DNA from: an uncultured Prevotellaceae bacterium
Lineage (GTDB): Bacteria; Bacteroidota; Bacteroidia; Bacteroidales; Bacteroidaceae
Length of the DNA: 15,834 nucleotides
Direction: 5' to 3'
Assembly (NCBI GenBank): GCA_937898415.1
Contig: CALDLA010000060.1
Span: 1-15,834, forward strand
The notes below the pieces were generated by a model. It ran no database searches and had not been told where the DNA came from. It saw nothing but the letters and a program-made list of their open reading frames with translations. Position 1 is the first letter of the stretch, and the number at the start of each line of letters is the position of its first letter. A program made the position numbers and the translations under genes. Below, one piece after another: positions 6,366 through 13,807 of the stretch.

Positions 6366-9161
6366 TTATTGCTTCTTCGGATTCTTATTCCAGTGATACA
6401 CTAAATGCGCCATGACGTAGTGCGGTAGGGAGCGGTACCATGTCTCGGTGCGGCCCTGGGCGTTGACGCTGTACTGCGTGTTGCTGAGCTGGTGGAGCAA
6501 GTCGAAGGCTTCGATGCGGGCGATGAGCTTGCCCTTGAAGAAGGGCTGGCTGACGGAGGCGTTCAGCACGAAGTCGTCGGTGTTGAGTTCGCTGCTGCCG
6601 TAGCCGCGACGGGAGTACATATTGCCGTCGGCTGAAAGCGTGGTGTTGATGCGCGGCAGGGTGTAGCGGGCGGAGAGGCCGTATTGGAAGTCGGTAGCGT
6701 TCAGCGTCTCGAAGTCCTGCATCTTACCCTCCGAGTGCCGCCAGCGGATGTCGCCTGTGGCGCGGATGTTCAGCGTACCTTTATTATATTGTATGTAGGC
6801 GCCGTCGTGCAGGGTCAGGGTGTTGACTACGTTCTCCTCGCTCGCCGTCATGCCTGTGAGCATGGCGTGGTCAACGGAGTGGTGATAGCCCGCATCGGCG
6901 TTGGTCTGCCACGACCAGTAGCGGTTCTTGTCGATGGTGCGGCTGATGTCGAACACGCCCTTCAGCGTGTAGGCTCCGCTGACGTTCTGGGGACGGTAGG
7001 TATAGACGCCGCTTGCAGGGTCGTATGCCACCGACTGCGCCGTGCTGCGATGCTGGTAGTTGAGCGAGGTGCCGACGTGGAACGACTGCTGATGGCCGTG
7101 GGCGTTCTTGTCGAAGTAGTCGATGTTGGCATTCGTGGTCACGTTGCCCTTTAGGCCGGGATTGCCCTCGCGGACGATGAGCGGCTGGCTGTCGTCGCGC
7201 CATCCGATGCGGCTCATCAGCTGTGCGCTGCTGCGGTTGTGGCTTGCGCTGAGGCGGAGGTCGTGCTTGCCGTCCTTGCTCACCAGCCGGTACGAGGCCG
7301 AGGTGTTCAGGAATACGCTGTTTTGCGTGGCCACCGTGTCTATCGCGCCGCGCTCGTAGTCCAGCCGTTCGTGACGCACGGGCAGGCTCAGGGCAATGTT
7401 CCACCGCTGATACTCCATCGACATCGGCAGGTCGGGATAGGGCTTGCACTTGGCAGTCTGGTAGAACGACACGCTAGCGGAATTCTCAAACATGCGGCTA
7501 TGGCTGTCGTAGGAGTTCGAGGGGTCGGTAATGGCTGTCAGCATGTCTATCTCCGACGGCAGCAGCAGCGAGTCGGGGTGGTAGAGGTAGTCGTGCGTCC
7601 GTCTGTTCACTATCTGGGCCTGTTCTATAACGAACATCCTTACGTCCTTGCCGAGCGGCATCCCGTAGCCGAGGTTGACGAAGCCTCCTGTCTGGCGGTT
7701 GTAGATGTCGCTGGTGTTGTGCGTCAATTGCCTCGAATTCGAGGCGAATTGTTCCGTCAGGTAGCGGCTGGCTTGCTGGCTTTCGTCGTAGTCATGCGCA
7801 AACGTAAAGTGGTAGTCCAGATGCTGCTTGTTCTTGCCCACGTTGACGGCACCGCCTATGTCGGCCTTCACGTTCCAGACCTTGCCCTCGCTCATGCCCA
7901 CGGTACGTTTCGAGGCGGTCAGCGAGTCGTTCCACTGGTCGAACGATGAGTTGAACGAGCCGTCGCGCGTGGCATAGTTGAATTCAAGTTCCGTACCCAG
8001 GTATAGCGGTTTCGATACGCTCAAGTTGTTGTGCAGTTTCACCTGACGGTTGCCCGAACGGTTCCGCATGGCAGAGATGGACAGCGGCGTACTGCCCGCC
8101 AAAAATTGTTCGTAGCGCTGGCGCATCTCCTGTTCGTCGGTGGTCGAGGTATAGTCGGCGCTGAACGTTTCCTTCACCTTGTCGCCCTTCGTGTGGTAGT
8201 CAATCTCGGTGGCTGCGCTGCGGGTCGTCACCATCGACTGCGGCATCGAGGCGGGCGTCCAGTGGCCCGACTGCCCGATGTGGCGGCTCTCGTTCACATT
8301 GTTCACGTTGCCAAAAAGCGTCAGGCGCAGACGGTCGGTGAAGCCAAGCAGGAAGGCACGTCCGAGCCACCTGTCTTCAGTGCCCACGGCTCCCTCCACG
8401 TTGGCAATATAGCCCCGCTGATATTCTTCTTTCAGGTTCACGTCCATTACAAATTTCTTCGGGTCCACGTCGTAGCCCAGCGCCATGCTCTTGTCGCTCT
8501 GGCGGTCGTACACCTTGATGTCCTTCACCGTGTAGTAAGGCAGATTCTCCATCAGCACCTTCTTGTTGCCCTTCATGAACGAGCGCGAGCCGAGCATCAG
8601 TTCGTCCACCATGCGCCCGTTGACGAATATCTGCCCCGCCTCGTTCAGCGTCACGCCTGGCATTTGGCGTATCAGGTCGTCGAGCATCGACCCTTGCGGC
8701 AGTTTGAACGCCGTGGCATCATAGACGATGGTGTCGCCACGATAGAACATCTTTACACGGGTGGCTTTCACAACCACCTCACCCAAGTCCACCTCCCGCA
8801 TCTTGCGCATTTCCAGCGTCGGCACTTCCACCTTCGTCTGCTTGCCGATGCTCACCCGCTGCCACACGTCGTCGTAGCCCTTCAGTCTGGCGTGTACCAA
8901 CAGTTCCTTCGCGTCCGTCGTCACCTTGGTCGTGTATTTGGCAAACAGCGGTTTCAGGTCGCGGTTGTAGGCCGTGAACATCGCCGCCGAATCTACCAGC
9001 ACACTGCTGTCGGCACGGCATATTGACACTTTGGCGTGGCTCAGCGGAATCTTCAGGAATCCGTCCTCCACAGAGCCAGATAGTTCTATTTCTCTCTGCG
9101 TCTGCGCTCCTGCCGTCATGGCGGCGAGGGCGAGGATGATGGTGATGATGTTTCGTTTCAT
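6366..9161 (-). CDS. Outer-membrane beta-barrel protein, TonB-receptor-like (931 residues)
   Basis: A signal peptide ends TAGAQ at about residue 20. Residues 24-118 form a divergent carboxypeptidase-regulatory-like domain with an inserted stretch near 55-80. Residues 125-245 are plug-like, with VVVKATRVKM, RGDTIVYDATAF (141-152), LDDLIRQMPGV (160-170), IFVNGRMVDELMLG and VDPKKFVMDVNLKEEY. The remainder is strand-rich barrel ending in YHWNKNPKKQ, an ending common in this Bacteroidetes beta-barrel family. It shares the layout of the 906-residue protein but is clearly divergent in sequence, so the two probably handle different cargo. It starts 3 bases after a GLPGLI stop codon and is followed by another GLPGLI gene, giving an alternating order of GLPGLI and barrel. 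A TonB box is not evident. The substrate is unknown. Confidence 0.88.
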   Translation of the reverse strand: MKRNIITIILALAAMTAGAQTQREIELSGSVEDGFLKIPLSHAKVSICRADSSVLVDSAAMFTAYNRDLKPLFAKYTTKVTTDAKELLVHARLKGYDDVWQRVSIGKQTKVEVPTLEMRKMREVDLGEVVVKATRVKMFYRGDTIVYDATAFKLPQGSMLDDLIRQMPGVTLNEAGQIFVNGRMVDELMLGSRSFMKGNKKVLMENLPYYTVKDIKVYDRQSDKSMALGYDVDPKKFVMDVNLKEEYQRGYIANVEGAVGTEDRWLGRAFLLGFTDRLRLTLFGNVNNVNESRHIGQSGHWTPASMPQSMVTTRSAATEIDYHTKGDKVKETFSADYTSTTDEQEMRQRYEQFLAGSTPLSISAMRNRSGNRQVKLHNNLSVSKPLYLGTELEFNYATRDGSFNSSFDQWNDSLTASKRTVGMSEGKVWNVKADIGGAVNVGKNKQHLDYHFTFAHDYDESQQASRYLTEQFASNSRQLTHNTSDIYNRQTGGFVNLGYGMPLGKDVRMFVIEQAQIVNRRTHDYLYHPDSLLLPSEIDMLTAITDPSNSYDSHSRMFENSASVSFYQTAKCKPYPDLPMSMEYQRWNIALSLPVRHERLDYERGAIDTVATQNSVFLNTSASYRLVSKDGKHDLRLSASHNRSSAQLMSRIGWRDDSQPLIVREGNPGLKGNVTTNANIDYFDKNAHGHQQSFHVGTSLNYQHRSTAQSVAYDPASGVYTYRPQNVSGAYTLKGVFDISRTIDKNRYWSWQTNADAGYHHSVDHAMLTGMTASEENVVNTLTLHDGAYIQYNKGTLNIRATGDIRWRHSEGKMQDFETLNATDFQYGLSARYTLPRINTTLSADGNMYSRRGYGSSELNTDDFVLNASVSQPFFKGKLIARIEAFDLLHQLSNTQYSVNAQGRTETWYRSLPHYVMAHLVYHWNKNPKKQ

Positions 9162-9164
9162 ATT

Positions 9165-10046
9165 TTATTTCAATTCCAGCGGTTGATACATGTGTGCCTT
9201 ATTATTCACATACACGTTGTTGACAAGTATTCCCTCGGTGTCGTGGGTGACGTCGGCGGTACTGAGGTCGCCAACGTAATACTTGGGATTCTTCAAGTAG
9301 AGTCTGTTGCCAAATGTCCTGATGCGGTTCTTGATAAGCTTCGCCTCAGTAGTCTTCACGGTGATGGCATTCGTCTCGTAATAGATTGGCGAGGCTTTGC
9401 GCTGAATGTCGGCAATCGTGAAGCGGTGGATGCCGTCAGCCTCTGCTTCGAGTATCAGTCCTGGCAGTCCGCATAGTTTCCACGGCCCTGCCGACGTGGG
9501 GATGTCCTCGCTGTAGTGCACCGTCCACTTCCTTCCGTGCAACTGACACGTGGCCGTCTTGCACAGGTAGCCGCCGACGGTCAGCGTATCATCGCTGAGC
9601 GTCCACTTGACGGGTTTTCGCTCTTCGCACGTCTCGTATGGAGTCGGCACGATGGCGTCGCGTACCGTCACCTTGCCGTCTGGGTAGTTCGTCAACACCT
9701 CGGGCATAAAGCAGAACGACTCTGCCCTCAGCATAGGCAGTTCGTCGGGCGTAAAATAGTCATAGCCTTCCGTGTCTTCGCGGAATTTCCGATAGGGATA
9801 GCTGCGTGTGCAGTGCAGTCCTACCTGTAGGCATACCTTCATCTTGTCCGTCACCGCCTTGCCGTCCGCGTCCTGCGTCTGACACTCGTAGTCGTACACC
9901 GCCACGAGGCTCGACGTGTCGATGCTGTCTTGATGGATTTTGGCTGCAATCATCGCTGCCATCATGGCATCTAAGCCATCATCCTGCTGTGCCTGCGCTC
10001 CTATCGTCAGCGCGAGGGCCATCATGGTTACTAAAATCTTTTTCAT
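9165..10046 (-). CDS. GLPGLI family secreted protein (paralogue 2)
   Basis: This 293-residue protein has a signal peptide (MKKILVTMMALALTIGAQAQ) nearly identical to that of paralogue 1, also at DNA level. A short methionine- and alanine-rich stretch (about 24-37) follows. The signature is GPWKLCGLPGLILEAE (187-202), preceded by GYLCKTATCQLHGRKWTVHY with cysteines 162 and 167. Here a cysteine replaces the usual arginine or glycine just before GLPG, adding a third nearby thiol. The C-terminus is YQPLELK, and 21 bases near the stop codon are identical to those of paralogue 1. It starts 3 bases after paralogue 3 and ends 3 bases before the 931-residue barrel gene, so translation is probably coupled. 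Function unknown beyond the family assignment. Confidence 0.92.
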   Translation of the reverse strand: MKKILVTMMALALTIGAQAQQDDGLDAMMAAMIAAKIHQDSIDTSSLVAVYDYECQTQDADGKAVTDKMKVCLQVGLHCTRSYPYRKFREDTEGYDYFTPDELPMLRAESFCFMPEVLTNYPDGKVTVRDAIVPTPYETCEERKPVKWTLSDDTLTVGGYLCKTATCQLHGRKWTVHYSEDIPTSAGPWKLCGLPGLILEAEADGIHRFTIADIQRKASPIYYETNAITVKTTEAKLIKNRIRTFGNRLYLKNPKYYVGDLSTADVTHDTEGILVNNVYVNNKAHMYQPLELK

Positions 10047-10049
10047 TGT

Positions 10050-10865
10050 TTACTCCAGTTCCAACGGTTGATACACATGGCTCTTCTGTAGAATCATCAT
10101 GTGGGAGTTATAGCCGACAGAATAGAAAGTTCCATTTACATTGACTTCCAGCACCTCGTCAGCTCCTTCGGGCACATAGTATGTTGGCTCCTTGGGGTAG
10201 CGGGGATTGCCCAATGTCTTCTTCTTGAACTCCATCAGCTTTTTGCGGCTCAGTTTCTGGTACTCAGGACTGCCAATCATATTGATGTCAATCACCTCGT
10301 TCTTTGTCTCATAGAGGGTGAAGCAATGGATACCCTCAGCATCCTCGGCTTTGATAATCAGTCCCGGCAGTCCGCGCAACTTCCACGGGCCGGCCGACGA
10401 GGGCATTTCCTCGGTGTACCACGCCGTCCACTGCTTGCCGTAGAGCTTGCCCGTGGCCCGATGGCAGGGCAGTCCGCTGATGGTCAGCGTGTCCTCCGTC
10501 AGCGTCCAGTCCACCTTGGCCATTGGCTCATGGGTCTCGTAGCGATAGGGATAAATGGGTTCTACGGCTACGACCGACGACTTTTCCACATCGGTCAGCA
10601 CGTTCTGGAAATGCATGGAGAACGCATCCAACATTTCCTGACTTGCCCGTCCGTCCTTGTTGTAGGAAAGTACGGTAGTGCAATACGTGGCACGTGTGCC
10701 CACCAGCAGAGCCAGCCGTATCGAGTCCGTGACGTTCTGTTCCTCGTCGTCCTGCGTCTGAATGGTGTAATTGTAGAAAGCTACAAACTGAGTTGAATCA
10801 ATTTTTTCGGCCTGCGCTGCTATCGTCAGCGCAAGGGCCATCATGGTTGCTAAAATCTTTTTCAT
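10050..10865 (-). CDS. GLPGLI family secreted protein (paralogue 3)
   Basis: At 271 residues this is the shortest complete paralogue. Its signal peptide (MKKILATMMALALTIAAQAE) differs by only a few bases from those of paralogues 1 and 2. The signature is GPWKLRGLPGLIIKAED (159-175), preceded by GLPCHRATGKLYGKQWTAWY. Cysteine 134 is kept while the second cysteine position is glycine, as in paralogue 1. It ends YQPLELE. It belongs to the MKKIL/WKL subfamily that flanks the barrel genes. It lies 21 bases after a membrane lipoprotein gene and 3 bases before paralogue 2. No enzyme motif is visible. Confidence 0.92.
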   Translation of the reverse strand: MKKILATMMALALTIAAQAEKIDSTQFVAFYNYTIQTQDDEEQNVTDSIRLALLVGTRATYCTTVLSYNKDGRASQEMLDAFSMHFQNVLTDVEKSSVVAVEPIYPYRYETHEPMAKVDWTLTEDTLTISGLPCHRATGKLYGKQWTAWYTEEMPSSAGPWKLRGLPGLIIKAEDAEGIHCFTLYETKNEVIDINMIGSPEYQKLSRKKLMEFKKKTLGNPRYPKEPTYYVPEGADEVLEVNVNGTFYSVGYNSHMMILQKSHVYQPLELE

Positions 10866-10886
10866 GTTGCTAAATGTTTTATGGGG

Positions 10887-11486
10887 TTATTTCTTTTGAT
10901 TCTCTATCTCCATGTAGTTCCTGCCGTCCTCGGTCTTCTTGATTTCGTACTTCGGGGGATTGCCTTTGTGAATGATGTCCATGATTTCGCGAACGTCCTC
11001 GTCGGTGAGGTCTTCCTTGCCAAAGCAGGGGCCTGGGCTGATAGAGGCTGTTTCCTTGAACCAGTGCCACACATCCTCGAAGAGCCAGCCGAGGCGGGTC
11101 CAGAACTTGCTGATAATGCTGAGGTAGATGAGCAGGGCGAGGGTCACGACGGCCAACACGTACAGGACAATCATCTGGGTGGTGGTGATGTCGTTGTCGG
11201 CGTTTTCTGCCTCCTTGTCCTTTTCTGCCATGAACGCATCTACTTCTTGCCGCATGGCAGCACTGTGTCCAGCCGAGGCCGCTTCGTGGAGGTCGAGATA
11301 ATGCTTAATCTGTGCAGTGTCGAGCAGCGCACTGTACTTTTCGAGCGAGTCATTATAGGCTCTCTCCTGTTGCTCCAGCTCTGCCACGTGTGCGCTTAGA
11401 GGCACTTTATAGATGGTCTTTTCTCTTTCCTGACAGCCGCAGAGCAGGGCGATGCAGGCGAGGGCGATGATGATGTTCTTGTTCAT
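10887..11486 (-). CDS. Small lipoprotein with an internal membrane helix, unknown function
   Basis: This 199-residue protein is not one I recognise. The N-terminus is a lipoprotein signal with L-C-G-C, lipidated cysteine 18. Residues 30-100 are charged and helical with coiled-coil character (AELEQQERAYNDSLEKY, then FMAEKDKEAENAD). A strong membrane helix spans about 104-127 (MIVLYVLAVVTLALLIYLSI). A tryptophan- and phenylalanine-rich segment follows (FWTRLGWLFEDVWHWF), then a soluble tail with LTDEDVREIMDIIHKG. A lipid anchor plus a transmembrane helix would place residues 19-103 in the periplasm and the tail in the cytoplasm, if the lipid stays on the inner membrane. It sits within the GLPGLI operon, 83 bases after paralogue 4. 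Possible roles are a scaffold or sensor, but this is speculative. Confidence 0.75.
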   Translation of the reverse strand: MNKNIIIALACIALLCGCQEREKTIYKVPLSAHVAELEQQERAYNDSLEKYSALLDTAQIKHYLDLHEAASAGHSAAMRQEVDAFMAEKDKEAENADNDITTTQMIVLYVLAVVTLALLIYLSIISKFWTRLGWLFEDVWHWFKETASISPGPCFGKEDLTDEDVREIMDIIHKGNPPKYEIKKTEDGRNYMEIENQKK

Positions 11487-11523
11487 AATGCTATGTGTTT
11501 ATTATTCAAGTTGAACTTCGTTC

Positions 11524-11583
11524 TTCTTCCGTCACGACTCGGCCATCTCCAAGCGAGCTCGGATGGCTCTCACTGTTCCGTCA
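11524..11583. repeat. 60-base dispersed repeat, copy B (over the stop codon of a GLPGLI gene)
   Basis: This copy matches 3734-3793 with 6 mismatches. On the minus strand the repeat supplies the last codons (threonine, glutamate, glutamine) and the stop of the GLPGLI gene ending at 11570. That gene therefore ends PLELTEQ, whereas several relatives stop right after PLEL plus one residue. The hairpin core is kept, with one Watson-Crick pair replaced by a G-T wobble relative to copy A. The rest of the element lies in the 83-base gap before the lipoprotein gene. Confidence 0.85.
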
Positions 11584-12463
11584 GTTCCAATGGCTCGTAA
11601 GGGGTGTGGATAGATACGGCTTCCCCCAAGACGACATGGCCACCAGCATCGACGGTTCCCCTTCTCCAACCTACGGCCTTTGGCCAGTTCTCGGCGAATG
11701 TGCGTTGGCATTTCTGCACTTCGGCACGTGTACTCTTCTTATACCCCTTGTATTCGTATTGCACGATGGGATGCTTGCCTTTCTCTATTCCGACAGCCTC
11801 GAAAGTATAGAGGAAGTTTGTGTCATAGACCTTTAGAATCAGGCCGGGCAATCCGCCGAACTTCCACGGCCCTGCTTTTACGGGAATGGCCGCAGTGAAC
11901 CATGCCACATAGTCGCGCCCCCGCCAATGGCACGTTGCCTTCTGGCAATCGTAGCCGATGATGGTCTGACGCTCTGCGCCGAGCGTCCACGTCATCTGCG
12001 GCCACGGCTCAGTGTAGTAGCTGTTGTATTGTCCTAATCTGCTGGGCATACATGCGTACTCTGTCAGTTGTCCTTTCTTGATGTAGAAATCCGACCATTC
12101 ATACTGGCACCAGTTGTTTTGCTTCTTGCCGCCAGGCCCCAGCCACATCGGGGCACTCTTGGCACCACGATGCTTCTTGCTCCAGTCTGCCCGCAGGGAA
12201 TCGGAATTGAAGACAAACCAACTGTAACACTTCGTGATGCTGTCGCCGATGTCAAGACGCTGGAAGTCAACGTAAGTGTCCATGTCGTCAATCTTGTCTG
12301 CATTCAGGGCATACCAAACGCGCACTTCCGTCTGGTCAACGACTGTGGCTTTGCCCGTACTGCGGCTTATCGGGATTCCAGCATGACCCTGCTTCTGTTG
12401 CGCACTCGCCCCGCCGCACACGGCGGCGAGGGCGAGGATGAGGACAATGGTTTGTCTGTTCAT
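11570..12463 (-). CDS. GLPGLI family secreted protein (paralogue 4)
   Basis: This 297-residue protein has a signal peptide ending GGASAQ at about residue 22. The central block is TEPWPQMTWTL, then GYDCQKATCHWRGRDYVAWF (cysteines 173 and 178), IPVKAGPWKFGGLPGLILKVYD, with the exact GLPGLI hexapeptide at 204-209. It belongs to the MN/WKFGGLPG subfamily and is closest in this block to paralogue 7. The C-terminus YEPLEL is extended by TEQ, encoded by a dispersed 60-base repeat that overlaps the stop codon. It begins 6 bases after the TonB-like gene. Function unknown. Confidence 0.92.
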   Translation of the reverse strand: MNRQTIVLILALAAVCGGASAQQKQGHAGIPISRSTGKATVVDQTEVRVWYALNADKIDDMDTYVDFQRLDIGDSITKCYSWFVFNSDSLRADWSKKHRGAKSAPMWLGPGGKKQNNWCQYEWSDFYIKKGQLTEYACMPSRLGQYNSYYTEPWPQMTWTLGAERQTIIGYDCQKATCHWRGRDYVAWFTAAIPVKAGPWKFGGLPGLILKVYDTNFLYTFEAVGIEKGKHPIVQYEYKGYKKSTRAEVQKCQRTFAENWPKAVGWRRGTVDAGGHVVLGEAVSIHTPYEPLELTEQ

Positions 12464-12469
12464 GAGCTG

Positions 12470-12898
12470 CTATTTCAGTCTGAAGGGAATGGCAAGCATC
12501 ATCTTCGAGCGGACGGCCTTGCCTTTGAGTTGGGCGGGCTGCCACTTCGGCATGGCCTTGACCATGCGGATGCCCTCGGCATCAAGGGCGGGGTGAACGC
12601 TGTCTGGCACCTTGACGTCGGTGAGCGTGCCGTCCTTCTCCACGATGAAGTGGACGCGCACGGTGCCGCTGGCCCCGGCCTTCTCGGCCTCCTTCGGGTA
12701 CTTCAGGTTCTGCATCATGAATTGCAACTGCTTCTCCATGCCGCCCGTGAACTCGGCCCGTTTGTCCACTTTGTCCTGCTCATAGACAGGCTCCTGCTGC
12801 TGTTCGGTCTGAGGTTTCTGCTGCGTCTGTGCGTGGCAGACGGTGGTGCCAGCCGTCAGCATGGCTGCGGCGATGGCGATAATGATGTTCTTCTTCAT
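12470..12898 (-). CDS. Secreted TonB C-terminal-domain protein
   Basis: This 142-residue protein has a hydrophobic N-terminus ending VCHA before Q24, which looks like a cleavable signal peptide. A glutamine-rich spacer (24-38) follows, then a TonB C-terminal domain (about 48-142). Recognisable features are AEFTGGMEKQLQFMMQNLKYP (47-68, the family's common lead-in), AGASGTVRVHFIVEKDGTLTDVKV, and a closing WQPAQLKGKAVRSKMMLAIPF. Classical TonB is anchored by an uncleaved helix that contacts ExbB/ExbD and has a long proline-rich spacer. Both are lacking here, so the protein is probably periplasmic and may not be energised directly. It is embedded between GLPGLI paralogues 4 and 5, 6 and 33 bases away. 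It may bind the plug or N-domain of the barrel proteins encoded downstream. Confidence 0.85.
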   Translation of the reverse strand: MKKNIIIAIAAAMLTAGTTVCHAQTQQKPQTEQQQEPVYEQDKVDKRAEFTGGMEKQLQFMMQNLKYPKEAEKAGASGTVRVHFIVEKDGTLTDVKVPDSVHPALDAEGIRMVKAMPKWQPAQLKGKAVRSKMMLAIPFRLK

Positions 12899-12931
12899 GT
12901 TGTTAATGCTTTAAGTTGTTTATAAAATGGT

Positions 12932-13801
12932 TTATTCCTTCTCTAATGGCTCGAAGTGTATCTTTGGAGGGGTGGGTCTTCCTTCGAGGCTCGTCCATCC
13001 GATGGCATTCAAGTAGTCTTCGGCGTACTTTATCTGTCGCTGCCAGACGCTCTTGCGGGTTGATTTCGGATAGAGTTTGTCGGGGTACTGCATGATTTGG
13101 TATGTGCCGCGTTCTATGGCTACGGCCTCCCAGACGTAAATCTTCTGCACGTCATAAACCTTCAGGATGCAGCCGGGCAGACCGCCGAACTTCCACGGCC
13201 CGCCCTTGATGGGAACGTCAGCAGCGAACCACGCCACGAAGTCACGGCCACGGAAACGGCACGTGGCTTTCTGGCAGCGGTGGCCGAGGATGGTCTGCGT
13301 CTCGTTCTGTAGCGACCACTTCATCAGCGGCCACGGCTCTGTGTAGCTGCTGTTCTCACGCTCTGCCCACCAAGGGAAACAGGCATACTCCTTCAGTTCG
13401 CTGCCTCGGATGATGTAGTCGGAGAATACCAACTCGCTCCAGTTCTCGCGAAGTTCTGGCTTGCCACCCATCCAGAAGCTCTTCGGCACATAGCCTGTGT
13501 GACCAGTCTCTTTCTTCCATTTGACAGCTTCCACATCAGACAGGTCGACAAATTCGCTGCTATACTTCATCACACGCTTGCCCACCTCCAGTTTGCCGAG
13601 GTCAGTGTAGGTATCCTCGTCCTTGATGTCCTTGGCATTGAGGGCATAGAGTATGCGAACGTTTGCCGTGTCAATGACAAACTGCTGATCGTAGCCACGC
13701 TTTTCTCGAACTGGCACACGTCCACTTACTTTGGGCTGCGCACTTGCCCCACCGCATACGGAGGCGAGGGCGATGATGAGGGTGATGATACGTTTGTTCA
13801 T
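12932..13801 (-). CDS. GLPGLI family secreted protein (paralogue 5)
   Basis: This 289-residue protein has a signal peptide ending GGASAQ. The core GHRCQKATCRFRGRDFVAWF holds cysteines 176 and 181. GPWKFGGLPGCILKVYD follows, so the motif is GLPGC (207-211) rather than GLPGL. The C-terminus is FEPLEKE. Paralogue 6 has the same length and is about 84% identical by hand count (244 of 289), with residues 171-233 fully identical. This indicates a recent tandem duplication under strong constraint in the core. The most different part is residues 87-122. The gap to paralogue 6 is 6 bases and to the TonB-like gene 33 bases. Function unknown. Confidence 0.92.
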   Translation of the reverse strand: MNKRIITLIIALASVCGGASAQPKVSGRVPVREKRGYDQQFVIDTANVRILYALNAKDIKDEDTYTDLGKLEVGKRVMKYSSEFVDLSDVEAVKWKKETGHTGYVPKSFWMGGKPELRENWSELVFSDYIIRGSELKEYACFPWWAERENSSYTEPWPLMKWSLQNETQTILGHRCQKATCRFRGRDFVAWFAADVPIKGGPWKFGGLPGCILKVYDVQKIYVWEAVAIERGTYQIMQYPDKLYPKSTRKSVWQRQIKYAEDYLNAIGWTSLEGRPTPPKIHFEPLEKE

Positions 13802-13807
13802 GACGGT

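Noticed and set aside
8031..9026. A 331-codon plus-strand open frame, rich in histidine and arginine.
   Set aside because: It is the antisense shadow of the 931-residue barrel gene, whose signal peptide, plug and barrel sequence are clear. The histidine/valine-rich composition is typical of such shadows.
2750..9161. SusC/SusD-type polysaccharide uptake locus.
   Set aside because: No SusD-like lipoprotein or glycan-active enzyme is present, and the two barrels look like the other TonB-receptor-like barrel family, paired with GLPGLI genes instead.
12404..12432. A GC-rich hairpin (CCGCCG-CACA-CGGCGG) at the 5' end of GLPGLI 4, with partial counterparts in 5-7.
   Set aside because: It is dictated by codons for the Ala-Val-Cys-Gly-Gly signal-peptide segment, and the pairing is broken in the other copies, so a separate role is not supported.
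12398..12463. Possible lipoprotein signal in paralogues 4-7 (cysteine in AVCGGASAQ).
   Set aside because: The residues before the cysteine do not fit the lipobox, while the following ASA before glutamine is a good ordinary cleavage site.
12068..12925. A 285-codon plus-strand open frame over GLPGLI 4 and the TonB-like gene.
   Set aside because: It is antisense to two recognised genes, with leucine/histidine-rich sequence and no signal or domain of its own.
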